A stretch of 64,000 nt of DNA from Calditrichota bacterium. Lineage in GTDB: Bacteria > Calditrichota > Calditrichia > RBG-13-44-9 > J042. Of this stretch, positions 36,570 to 44,872 are shown piece after piece. The notes under the pieces were generated by a model. It was not told the DNA's origin, ran no database searches, and saw only the letters and a list, made by a program, of their open reading frames with translations. The stretch lies in contig JAADJD010000020.1 of the NCBI GenBank assembly GCA_013150955.1, positions 142,066-206,065 of the forward strand, given 5' to 3'. Each line of letters opens with the position of its first letter. Position 1 is the first letter of the stretch. The translations under genes were made by a program, and so were the position numbers.

Positions 36570-38579
36570 ATGAGCACGTTCCGCCCCGTACGTCTGGTGT
36601 TTTGGATTTTCCTGCTGTTATTTTCATGGGTCGGGTTAACCGCGGAAGAATTGCGTATCCTTCAACCCGAAGATGTGGTTAACCTGAAGCTGGTGACAGA
36701 GGTGCAGCTGTCGCCGGATGGAAAGCGCATTGCGTACGTGTTGCGTAAGCAGCGGGAGGAAGGAGAAAAACCTGGAGGCTATCGTTACGAAATCTGGTTG
36801 ACCGATGTTGAGGGCAAAGAAATCCGCCGATTAACCCTGGAAGGTGTCAATTCGCGGTCACCCCAATGGCATCCCGATGGAACCATTCTGTATTTCCTGT
36901 CACGCCGGGAGCCGGAAAAACACACCCAGGTGTATGCGTTGCCGTTAAAAGGTGGCGAAGCCTATCCGGTAACCAGGGCACTGAATTCTGTCAGTCGTTT
37001 TGCTGTGTCCCCGGATGGCAACTGGCTGGTTTATCGGGTGGTTGATCCGGAAACCGAAGAAGAGAAAAAGGAAAAAGAAGCGGGTCGCGATTGGGAAGTG
37101 TTCGAAAAGGATTATAAGCATGCCCGCCTGTGGTTATTGAACCTGAATAACGGAGACAGTCAGGTGTTAACCACAGACCCCATCACGGTGTGGGATTTTG
37201 TCTGGGCTCCCAATTCCCGGGAAATTATTTTCACGGCGTCGGACAAACCGTTTACCGACCATTCCTACATGTTTAAGCGTATTTATCGCATTCACATCGA
37301 ACAGAAAAAGGCAGAACAGATTTTCGATCCGGGCGCAAAGATCGGCAGCATGCAGGTATCTCCCGATGGCACCCGACTGGCATTTTTGGCCGGTGTGGAT
37401 CAACACGATCCGGCATCCGGTACCCTGTTTATTCTGGATTTAAAGAATGGGAGCGTGGTCAATATTTCGGGGGATTTTGAAGGTACCAATCGTTATGTTG
37501 AATGGTGGGATCGGAAACGGGTACTTACAGTGGCCGAACAGGGAGTTTACACAAATGTTCTGTTGTGGGATTTAAAGAAACGGCGCTATACGCCTATTCT
37601 GGCTGAAGGCCCCATTTTTTCCGCCATTTCTTTTCATCGACCAACAAAAAATTTTGCGTTTGCAGGGAATACCCCCGGACATCCCAATGAAGTCTTTTTC
37701 GCCAACCGAAAAGGTAAATATCGCCGTTTGACGGATTCCAATCCCTGGTTAAAAGAAGTGCGATTGGCTCCGCAGGAGGTCATTTCCTGGACGGCCCGCG
37801 ATGGGTTGGAAATACAGGGAATTTTAATTAAGCCGCTGGATTTTCAGGAAGGTCAGCGCTATCCCCTGATCGTTCAAATTCACGGTGGACCGGAATCGGC
37901 GTATCATCATGGATGGGTTACCTATTATAGCAGATGGTCGCAATTACTAGCCGCCAGAGGATACATGGTGCTGATGCCGAACTATCGCGCCAGCACGGGG
38001 CGCGGGGTGAATTTCGCCAAAGCGGATCACAAAGATCTGGCCGGGGCGGAATTCAACGACGTGCTGGATGGGATTGATTATCTCATCAAAAAAGGATGGG
38101 TCGATCGCGGAAAAGTGGGTATTGGTGGTGGATCTTACGGAGGATACTTTTCGGCCTGGGCGGCCACCCGCCATAGCGAGCGCTTTGCAGCCTCGGTTGT
38201 GTTTGCCGGGATCAGCAACTGGATCAGTTTTACCGGGACTACCGACATCCCCAGGGAAAATAGCCTGGTGCACTGGGCCATGTTCTGGCTGGACAGCGAA
38301 GAAAATGAGCAACTGGCCTGGGAGCGATCACCACTGGCGCATGTCCGCAATGCCCGCACCCCCACGTTGATCTGCCATGGCGATCGGGATCTGCGCGTGC
38401 CCATTGGACAGGGATATGAGCTGTATCGGGCACTGGAAATGCGCAATGTACCGGTGGAATTTGTGATTTATCCCAGGGAACCCCACGGATTGCTGGAACG
38501 GGAACATCAGCTGGACTTCATCAAACGGGTTCTGGCATGGTATGATAAGTATGTAAAAGGGCAGGGAAGTGGAGAATAG
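36570..38579 (+). CDS. Exported S9-family prolyl oligopeptidase/acylaminoacyl peptidase
   Basis: Serine peptidase releasing dipeptides or acyl amino acids from short peptides. Start chosen at 36570 because GGAGGAGG lies 5 nt upstream and the signal peptide MSTFRPVRLVFWIFLLLFSWVGLTAEE follows. Residues about 40-390 form a PD40/DPP-type propeller (LSPDGKRIAYVLRKQ, VSPDGTRLAFLAG). The C-terminal alpha/beta-hydrolase domain has nucleophile GGGSYGGYF (near 521), the Asp in CHGDRDLRVP (near 604) and the His in REPHGL (near 637). Complete and likely periplasmic. It is followed by a strong terminator. Confidence 0.93.
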   Translation: MSTFRPVRLVFWIFLLLFSWVGLTAEELRILQPEDVVNLKLVTEVQLSPDGKRIAYVLRKQREEGEKPGGYRYEIWLTDVEGKEIRRLTLEGVNSRSPQWHPDGTILYFLSRREPEKHTQVYALPLKGGEAYPVTRALNSVSRFAVSPDGNWLVYRVVDPETEEEKKEKEAGRDWEVFEKDYKHARLWLLNLNNGDSQVLTTDPITVWDFVWAPNSREIIFTASDKPFTDHSYMFKRIYRIHIEQKKAEQIFDPGAKIGSMQVSPDGTRLAFLAGVDQHDPASGTLFILDLKNGSVVNISGDFEGTNRYVEWWDRKRVLTVAEQGVYTNVLLWDLKKRRYTPILAEGPIFSAISFHRPTKNFAFAGNTPGHPNEVFFANRKGKYRRLTDSNPWLKEVRLAPQEVISWTARDGLEIQGILIKPLDFQEGQRYPLIVQIHGGPESAYHHGWVTYYSRWSQLLAARGYMVLMPNYRASTGRGVNFAKADHKDLAGAEFNDVLDGIDYLIKKGWVDRGKVGIGGGSYGGYFSAWAATRHSERFAASVVFAGISNWISFTGTTDIPRENSLVHWAMFWLDSEENEQLAWERSPLAHVRNARTPTLICHGDRDLRVPIGQGYELYRALEMRNVPVEFVIYPREPHGLLEREHQLDFIKRVLAWYDKYVKGQGSGE

Positions 38580-38607
38580 CAAATTTACCGGGATTGCCCA
38601 ATATATC

Positions 38608-38650
38608 ATTAAAGAAGCGCCTGTCCCCACGGGATGGGCGCTTCTTTAAT
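38608..38650 (+). terminator. Intrinsic terminator after the S9 peptidase gene
   Basis: Long inverted repeat ATTAAAGAAGCGCC...GGCGCTTCTTTAAT with internal TCCC/GGGA pairing. It ends in CTTCTTTAAT, about 30 bp after the stop codon. Confidence 0.85.
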
Positions 38651-38695
38651 AAATTCACATGACTTTGTGTACCACAGGTTATTAAATTTTTGCAT

Positions 38696-39055
38696 CAAAC
38701 CCAAATTATCCCAGATGATACATTAAAACCGCGAATTACACGAATTATCCCAAATAAAACCAATAAAATACATTGGATTGTGTATGTATGAAAATGTGTT
38801 CCAGGGTTTATCCCAGATTATGCATTAGCCTACGAATTACACGAATGAACACAAATAAAATTAATAAAATACCCTGGGTTAGATCTGGATGAAAATGTGT
38901 CGGTCGGAGTTTATTCGCGATTTTGTTGATATATTTTTAGTTTCATTCGTGTGATTCGCGGTTTAATGCATTATTTGGGTTTCTTCGCGATTTTGTAGAT
39001 ATTTTTTGGTTTTCATTCGCGTGATTCGCGGTTTATTGCGTTATTTGGGTTGAAT
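38696..39055. repeat. Dispersed palindromic element, copy 3 (outer, interrupted)
   Basis: The outer left half (38696-38806: AAACCGCGAATTACACGAAT, then GTATGAAAATGTGTTCCAGGG) and outer right half (38981-39055: CATTCGCGTGATTCGCGGTTT, then TTATTTGGGTT) belong together. They are split by a second complete element at 38807-38980. Confidence 0.85.
38807..38980. repeat. Dispersed palindromic element, copy 4 (inner, intact)
   Basis: A complete element: TTTATCCCAGATTATGCATTAG, left arm CTACGAATTACACGAATGAAC, centre ATCTGGATGAAAATGTG, right arm CATTCGTGTGATTCGCGG and terminal ATGCATTATTTGGGTTT. It lies inside copy 3 and so is probably the later arrival. Confidence 0.85.
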
Positions 39056-39063
39056 CAAAAAAA

Positions 39064-39636
39064 TTAGTTGCTAATGCCGTGAGGCTTGTCGGTAAGCGGG
39101 ACCCAGATTTCCCCCTGGAAGTTTTCGTCACTGGTGGATACCTTTTGGTAATCGATGACCCTTACTACCACCGGTCCATCAATCCGCAGTTGGCCATTCT
39201 TCAGGGATCGTAAAAAGCCAATATCCGGGCGGGTGATTTCATCCACCGAACCGATCCGCTCCACGGTTAACACCTGATTGTAATCCCAGGTTTTAATTTG
39301 CAGCGGCTCCTTTACCATGGTGCCTTCTGCGGTGGGAAAGCAAAATTCCATGATGATGTTGGATTCACCCGGATGCTCGGGAATCTCCCGATAAACGATA
39401 AAAAGTGGTCCGGTGGGAATAATCTGCTGCCGCTCCACCTCGTCCAGGAATGATTTTAAAGCCAGAAATTGCTCCGAGAAGTCCCCCTGAAAAGCGAAGG
39501 CTACGTAAGGGAAGGAATTGACATTCTCAACACGGGGATTAAAATGTTTGCTTAAAACACTTACGTTACCACCCTGTTGGCCAAAGAACAGAATCGCTAC
39601 AGCAGCGATGACAATGATATATATTAATTTTTTCAT
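39064..39636 (-). CDS. Membrane-anchored or exported GyrI-like effector-binding domain protein
   Basis: 190 residues. The N-terminal hydrophobic segment (MKKLIYIIVIAAVAILFFG) is a signal or anchor. The rest resembles the GyrI-like/AraC-effector-binding (SHS2-derived) fold: PYVAFAFQGDFSEQFLALKSFLDEV, PLFIVYREIPE and a terminal GEIWVPL, where the Glu is the usual ligand-contact residue. There is no DNA-binding domain. Such stand-alone domains bind small hydrophobic or cationic molecules. Its 3' end abuts repeat copy 3, and the SD is weak. Family call is moderate; role unknown. Confidence 0.72.
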   Translation of the reverse strand: MKKLIYIIVIAAVAILFFGQQGGNVSVLSKHFNPRVENVNSFPYVAFAFQGDFSEQFLALKSFLDEVERQQIIPTGPLFIVYREIPEHPGESNIIMEFCFPTAEGTMVKEPLQIKTWDYNQVLTVERIGSVDEITRPDIGFLRSLKNGQLRIDGPVVVRVIDYQKVSTSDENFQGEIWVPLTDKPHGISN

Positions 39637-39794
39637 AGAACGATTTCGTTATTTGAACAGCCAAATATTAGGGAATTTTACCCATTTTGTCAATATCCCA
39701 TTGGGATTTTTTTCGTCCTGCTGGGGGTTCGGACCCATTTTCGTTGAACATTATTCAAAATATTTTCATATTCGATTTGTATCCCAATAATGCC

Positions 39795-39967
39795 TTAAAC
39801 CCAGATTATGCATTCGCCTACGAATGACACGAATTAACACCAACAAAAATAATAAAATGCATTTGATTCTATCTGGATGAAAATGTTTTCCTGGATATAT
39901 TCGCTATTTTGTTGATTTTTTTCGAAATCATTCGCGTGATTCGTGATTTAACGCCTTATTTTGGATA
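39795..39967. repeat. Dispersed palindromic element, copy 5
   Basis: Begins TTAAACCCAGATTATGCATTCG. Left arm CTACGAATGACACGAATTAAC, centre ATCTGGATGAAAATG, right arm CATTCGCGTGATTCGTGATTT. A degenerate half may follow near 39990-40075. The 600-bp gap around it between the GyrI-like gene and the PorD-like gene shows nothing else. Confidence 0.85.
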
Positions 39968-40241
39968 ATTCAATGGATTTTAATCTGCTTGTTCATGGTA
40001 ATATGTGTAACGTGTAGGCCAATGCATCATCCGGGATTATTAATATCCATCCGCGTGCATGCGTGGTCCAATGTAAACTTCGGGCTCATTGCGAAACCCG
40101 TCGGAAAATATTGGAATTTGAAAACCAACCCATTTGCTCTTAAATTCCATTACCAAGAAAATAAAGACTTTGAGCAGGGAATCTCGGGAACTCGAGCTCA
40201 AAATCAGATAATAATGAATGAAGCAAAAATCGGGTAAAACC

Positions 40242-41102
40242 ATGAACATGAAAACAAGAGTGGTTTGTTTCTTTATGGCGCTTCTGAGTGTGGGCCTGTT
40301 AGCGAGTGGTTTGAATGCGCAGGTTGTGAAGGCCAGTGTCTCCGTGCAGGCCAATACTTTACCTGCCGAAGAACAGACGCTACTTATGAGTTTGCCCGCT
40401 CAATTGGAAGATTACATTAACACTTACGAATGGGCAGACGTTAATGATGAAATCGAAATTGAATGCACGATCCATATTCTGGTCGAGACTTACACCACAC
40501 GGGGGGCTGACAAGCTGTATCTGGCGCAATTTCTCATCAGCTCGCCTTCCGGAGAAAACTTTCGGGATCAGGCCTGGCAATTCCTCTACCAGCCGGGCCA
40601 GGCTTTTGATCATCAGCGGTCCCAGTTTGATCCGCTATTAGATATGGTCGATTATTACATCAATCTGGTCATTGCCGGAGAACTGGACACCTACATTTTG
40701 TTGGGTGGCACTCCATTTTATAACAAAGCTTTAACCATTGCGAATCAGGGAACCATCAGTCTTTATGCCCGTGGCTGGACAGCGCGGTTAGAGCAGGTGA
40801 AAGAAATCACCGACGGAGACCATCTTCCCCTGCGCCAGGCAAAATACTACTATTATGAATGCCTGTATTATATTGAAGCCGAGCAGGATGAGGAGAAGGC
40901 ACGGGAACTGTCGCGCAAAGTGGTGGATTTGCTGGAGCAGGTGTACAATCGTGTGCCAAACAGCGTTGCCCTGAAGCGCTTTATGGATGCTCACTACCAG
41001 GAATTTTGTAGCCTGTTTGTTTATGACGAGAGCCGCTATAACGTGCGGCGCCTAATATCCATGGATCCGTCTCACCGGGAGACGTATGAGGAGTGTTTGT
41101 GA
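40242..41102 (+). CDS. PorD-like (DUF4835) exported protein
   Basis: Start at 40242 is preferred (signal peptide MNMKTRVVCFFMALLSVGLLASGLNAQ), though 40218 is possible; neither has a strong SD. The pattern fits DUF4835/PorD. An N-terminal beta region (ASVSVQANTLPAEEQTLLMSLPAQLEDYINTYEW) is followed by ECTIHILVETY. A mid-section FDPLLDMVDYYINLVIAGELDTYILLGGTPFYNKAL aligns with the family's asymmetric YYxxLxxGxDxDxFxxxGG block. PorD is associated with type IX secretion in Bacteroidota. The C-terminal helical part includes FMDAHYQEFCSLF. Isolated here from other por genes. Confidence 0.75.
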   Translation: MNMKTRVVCFFMALLSVGLLASGLNAQVVKASVSVQANTLPAEEQTLLMSLPAQLEDYINTYEWADVNDEIEIECTIHILVETYTTRGADKLYLAQFLISSPSGENFRDQAWQFLYQPGQAFDHQRSQFDPLLDMVDYYINLVIAGELDTYILLGGTPFYNKALTIANQGTISLYARGWTARLEQVKEITDGDHLPLRQAKYYYYECLYYIEAEQDEEKARELSRKVVDLLEQVYNRVPNSVALKRFMDAHYQEFCSLFVYDESRYNVRRLISMDPSHRETYEECL

Positions 41103-41151
41103 TCCCGGTAAAAAATTGTGCCAGGCGAACATAAATCAATGGACAAATTCA

Positions 41152-42417
41152 ATGATTCAAAGTGTTGAAATTTTGTATTTTAAGGGGTTTAAATACAAAA
41201 AGGTTGATTTAAAATCGTATAATGTCTTGGTTGGTCCGAATGCCAGTGGAAAAAGTACCTTTATCGATGTCTTAAAGTTAATAAAGGATGTGTTGAATGA
41301 TGGCCCAATAGGAGCGGTTGAAAAACGGAGCTCTAATTTTTTAGATTTAACATGGAACAAAGCAAAAACGTATTTTGAATTTGCATTAGAATTCAAACTA
41401 CCATCTACCTATAATCATCACTACCGATTTTCACGATATGAATTAGCGATTAATCAAGACACTGAATATGGTATTTGTATTAGCAATGAGCAGCTGTGGT
41501 TGATTAAAGATGAAAAATCACTAAAGAAGGGGTATGCGCTTTTCCAGAAAACGGCGGAGGATCAATTAGAACGTTTCCCGTATGAATTTGCCGCTCCGGA
41601 TCATCTGAGCATTGGACGAAGAAAATCCCCTGCAGGTTGGAGAAAAATTTTTTCAAAGAATGAAAAGGGAACCGATTATTTTCGCTCTGAGACCACCGAT
41701 TGGAATATCACTTACCGTTTTGGACCCCATAAAGCATCATTGGCCAGAATTCCCGAAGACGAAACTCGGTTTCCAATATCACTCTGGGTAAAGCAGGTTT
41801 TAATGGAAGGAATAGAGTATATTCATTTGAACAGTGAGGCCATGAGATGGCCTTGTCGTCCAGATGCACCAACAATGTTTAAACCCGATGGATCTAATTT
41901 GCCAAAAGTGTTGAAAAGTTTGAGGATGAAGGATGAAGAAAAATACAAAATGTGGGTTAATCATGTAAAAACAGCTTTATATGATATCAAAGATATTATT
42001 ATTCGAGAAAGGCCTGAAGATCGATTCTTGTATGTTTCTATACGATATCAAAATGGAATTGATATTCCCTCGTGGCTCCTTTCGGATGGAACATTACGAC
42101 TCCTGGCATTAACCTTAATTCCATATCTTCCTGTTAAAAACAAAGTGTTTTTAATTGAGGCGCCAGAAAATGGATTGCACCCCACTGCAATTGAGACCGT
42201 CATCCAATCCCTGTCATCAAGTTATGAAAATGTGATATTCGTTGCCACACATTCTCCGATTGTACTGCGTTTGGCCAGCCCGGAAGACATTTTATGTTTT
42301 TCAAAAACGGAATCAGGAACAATTGACGTCATTAGAGGAGATCAACACCCAAGGTTAAAGGATTGGAAAAAGGATATCGATTTAGCGACTTTGCATGCAG
42401 CCGGTGTACTTCAATGA
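41152..42417 (+). CDS. AAA/ABC-type ATPase of a probable two-gene defence module
   Basis: 421 residues of the AAA_21/SMC-like family. Walker A GPNASGKS is at 28-35, a signature-like LLSDGTLRLLALTLIPYL at about 308, Walker B KVFLIEAPENGLHP at about 332, and the switch FVATHSPIVLRLA at about 366. The start at 41152 drops a 22-residue upstream stretch that overlaps the PorD gene. Its stop overlaps the start of the partner gene by ATGA. Both genes are visibly AT-richer than their neighbours, which suggests recent acquisition. ATPases of this kind, paired with a nuclease or Toprim protein (as in OLD/PARIS), act in phage defence; that function is inferred here. Confidence 0.85.
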   Translation: MIQSVEILYFKGFKYKKVDLKSYNVLVGPNASGKSTFIDVLKLIKDVLNDGPIGAVEKRSSNFLDLTWNKAKTYFEFALEFKLPSTYNHHYRFSRYELAINQDTEYGICISNEQLWLIKDEKSLKKGYALFQKTAEDQLERFPYEFAAPDHLSIGRRKSPAGWRKIFSKNEKGTDYFRSETTDWNITYRFGPHKASLARIPEDETRFPISLWVKQVLMEGIEYIHLNSEAMRWPCRPDAPTMFKPDGSNLPKVLKSLRMKDEEKYKMWVNHVKTALYDIKDIIIRERPEDRFLYVSIRYQNGIDIPSWLLSDGTLRLLALTLIPYLPVKNKVFLIEAPENGLHPTAIETVIQSLSSSYENVIFVATHSPIVLRLASPEDILCFSKTESGTIDVIRGDQHPRLKDWKKDIDLATLHAAGVLQ

Positions 42418-43034
42418 AACGATTAATTGTTCTGGTACCCGATAAAAACACAGAGCACACTTTAAAAGGGCTATTATCCAGACACCAGTCCTTTAATATT
42501 GTTCCCCTGTCATATCGGAGAGATTATGATATTTTTGTTCATCCTGAACGAGATCCAGGTGTTGTTAGAACCTCAGTGAATTTTTTAAGAGCTTTTCAAA
42601 GGCAATACGAATATGCAATGGTGTTTTTTGATTTTGAGGGAAGCGGCCTGGAAGATCAATTCCTCGACGCAATTGAAAACAATTTAAAATCGGATTTGGA
42701 ACGGAGTGGGTGGAAGGATCGGGTCGAAGTTTTTGGTTTTTATCCGGAGTTGGAGATTTGGGCCTGGGTTCAATCGAATGAAATGGCCCGGATCATTGGT
42801 TGGGAAGATGTGGATAGGATTCGTTTGTTTTTAAAAGAAAATGGTTACTGGCAAGAGCCGAATAATAAGCCGCATCGTCCTAAAGAAGCATTTGAGCATT
42901 TATTATATGAAAAAAGAATTCAAAGATCCTCTACTATTTATGAGGAAATTGCACAAAGAGTTAGTTTCCGAAATTGTTCAGACCGTACGTTTTTAAAATT
43001 TAAGCAAACACTAAACCGATGGTTTTCTATCTAA
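42414..43034 (+). CDS. Toprim-like (DUF4276-like) partner of the AAA ATPase
   Basis: 206 residues, start in an ATGA overlap with the ATPase gene. The layout resembles DUF4276/Toprim-type proteins: strand LIVLVPDKNTEHTLKGLL with a conserved Glu, then AMVFFDFEGSG (Asp73, Glu75) as the acidic metal-site candidate, and FGFYPELEIWAW (Glu112/Glu114) like the family's ELExW motif. No other domain is visible. Its tight coupling to an SMC-type ATPase suggests a sensor-effector pair. The exact family is uncertain: I infer Toprim-like from motif order, not from an alignment. Confidence 0.6.
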   Translation: MKRLIVLVPDKNTEHTLKGLLSRHQSFNIVPLSYRRDYDIFVHPERDPGVVRTSVNFLRAFQRQYEYAMVFFDFEGSGLEDQFLDAIENNLKSDLERSGWKDRVEVFGFYPELEIWAWVQSNEMARIIGWEDVDRIRLFLKENGYWQEPNNKPHRPKEAFEHLLYEKRIQRSSTIYEEIAQRVSFRNCSDRTFLKFKQTLNRWFSI

Positions 43035-43038
43035 TTCA

Positions 43039-44127
43039 TCACACATTAAACCGAATGGTCAGAATATCCCCGTCCTGGACGATGTAGTCCTTCCCCTCCA
43101 GGCGTAACGCGCCTTTTTCGCGACAGCGGGCCAGGCTCCTGTGTTTCATGAATTCCTCAAAATGAACCACTTCTGCTCGAATGAAGCCTCTCTCCATATC
43201 CGAATGAATCGCACCGGCCGCTTTTTGAGCCCGCGTTCCTCGCTTAATTGTCCACGCCCGACATTCTTCATCGCCCACGGTGAAAAAGGAGATCAGACCG
43301 AGCAATTCGTAAGATGCTCGAATCATTTTGGATAAAGCCGGCTCCTGAATCCCCAGTTCTTTTAAGAAAAGTTGCGCATCTTCAGGGGAAAGCTGCGCGA
43401 TTTCTTCTTCAATTTTGGCGCACAAAGTTACCACTGCCATGTTTGTCCGCCGGGAATATTTCTGAAATGTCTCTAAAATCTCGTTTTCCCTGCGGATATC
43501 CGTTTCCCCAATATTTACCACCAGTAATACCGGCTTGGCCGAAAGAAATTGAAAACCCCGAATCATCAACTGTTCATCATCGGTAAAGGACATTTCCCGC
43601 AAGGGACGTTCCGTCTCCAGCCACCGGTGACAACGTTTCAACAATTCCAGTTCCTTTAATCCCTTTTCATCCCGGGCTTTCATCACCTGCTTTTCCAGTC
43701 GGGCAATTCGATTTTCCACGATCTGCAGGTCAGATAACAGGAATTCGGTTTCCAGAATTTGAATATCGCGAAGCGGATCCACATTTCCATAAGGATGAGG
43801 AGCGTATTCATTCTCAAACGCTCGAATCACCATACACAGGGCATCCGTGTTTTTCAGGACTTGCAGGATCTGGGAATCAATTCCCCGGGTACGGGCGGCG
43901 TCTTTCTCGAATCCACCAACTTCAATATATTCAATGGTGGCAAAGGTGGTCTTTTTGGGGGTGAAGATTTCCGAAAGGATCTCCAGGCGCCGGTCGGGTA
44001 CCTTTACCACTCCCCGATGCACTTCCACTTTCCCAAAACGTTGCGCTGTTTCTCCACCCTCGCCGATAAGTGTTCGAAACAAAGTGGTTTTACCCGAAAC
44101 GGGCAGCCCAATGATTCCAACTTCCAT
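43039..44127 (-). CDS. YchF-like Obg-family NTPase with divergent G1 motif
   Basis: 362 residues, the usual YchF length. Family features are the N-terminal G domain, a coiled-coil insert (IVENRIARLEKQVMKARDEKGLKELELLKR, about 135-170) and a C-terminal TGS domain (AGAIHSDMERGFIRAEVVHFEEF ... GKDYIVQDGDILTIRFNV). YchF binds ribosomes and hydrolyses ATP. Here the P-loop is GLPVSGKTTLF rather than the near-universal GLPNVGKSTLF, and the nucleotide-specificity motif reads NIGETD instead of NVxE. It may therefore be a divergent paralog. It is convergent with the defence pair, 4 bp apart, and has no SD stronger than GGAT. Confidence 0.85.
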   Translation of the reverse strand: MEVGIIGLPVSGKTTLFRTLIGEGGETAQRFGKVEVHRGVVKVPDRRLEILSEIFTPKKTTFATIEYIEVGGFEKDAARTRGIDSQILQVLKNTDALCMVIRAFENEYAPHPYGNVDPLRDIQILETEFLLSDLQIVENRIARLEKQVMKARDEKGLKELELLKRCHRWLETERPLREMSFTDDEQLMIRGFQFLSAKPVLLVVNIGETDIRRENEILETFQKYSRRTNMAVVTLCAKIEEEIAQLSPEDAQLFLKELGIQEPALSKMIRASYELLGLISFFTVGDEECRAWTIKRGTRAQKAAGAIHSDMERGFIRAEVVHFEEFMKHRSLARCREKGALRLEGKDYIVQDGDILTIRFNV

Positions 44128-44308
44128 GGAGTATCCCTTTTCTTTTTTCTAACTCCATTAAATACCGGCCAAATTTAACGGTTCGCGCGGGCGAAACCAA
44201 CTGTTTACCAATTCCATATCCAGAATAATTAAGGCGTGACAGGAATTGCCTTGATATAACCACTTTTAATCCTTAAATTTCTTTGAGATAACGCCAGAGA
44301 GGAACATC

Positions 44309-44623
44309 ATGAATCGATTGCAGTGTCCCCAATGTGGGCAGACATTGAGAATAGAGAACGAATATCTGGCCATTTGTGATCGATGTGAGGAGGAATATCC
44401 CACGATTTCTCAGTGCCCGGTCTGTCAGCACGACGTGTACAAGGCCTTTCACGTGCCGTATAAATATGAAGTCCCGATTTTTGGGATTTTGTTCATCTGG
44501 ATAGATCGGTTACTGGATCGGGTTCAGGTCATCTGTCCGGAATGTTATCATCGGATTCGCATTAAGGAAATTACGTACAAGTTGATTTCCCGTCCCCGCA
44601 TTTTTCATACCATGCTGATGTAA
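44309..44623 (+). CDS. Small zinc-ribbon protein
   Basis: 104 residues with four CxxC pairs (CPQC, CDRC, CPVC, CPEC), predicting two zinc ribbons: one at 6-28 and one split around a hydrophobic segment (PIFGILFIWIDRLLDRV). A good SD (AGAGGAAC) precedes the ATG. Not a recognised ribosomal or RNA-polymerase protein. The gene is alone, divergent from ychF and 250 bp before the next gene. Function unknown. Confidence 0.7.
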   Translation: MNRLQCPQCGQTLRIENEYLAICDRCEEEYPTISQCPVCQHDVYKAFHVPYKYEVPIFGILFIWIDRLLDRVQVICPECYHRIRIKEITYKLISRPRIFHTMLM

Positions 44624-44779
44624 TCACAACAATCTGTTTGCCCCGCCTTTCCAATTCGGTAATTATCCACCGGTTAAATCCGGCAAAAATGGGTCGGTTT
44701 TTTTCAGGCGTGTGAAAAATTGAAGGCTGAAAATATTCATTTTTTCAAAAGAAAAATATTTTAGAAATTGAGTTTTATC

Positions 44780-44809
44780 TTGAATTTGATGAAAATCACA
44801 ATTTATATT
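44780..44809 (+). promoter_or_regulatory. Candidate promoter of the DUF5916 gene
   Basis: TTGAAT and TATATT are 18 nt apart within the AT-rich 250-bp gap before the gene at 44873. Motif-based only. Confidence 0.35.
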
Positions 44810-44872
44810 CATTCGAAATTAATATATAGAATAACCGTCTGCGTTTTTTGATTTTGAAATCAAGCGAGGCCT

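Noticed and set aside
38696-39055. CRISPR-like array from the repeated ACGAAT motifs
   Set aside because: Repeats are inverted and of irregular spacing, with no unique spacers and no cas genes; they fit nested palindromic elements.
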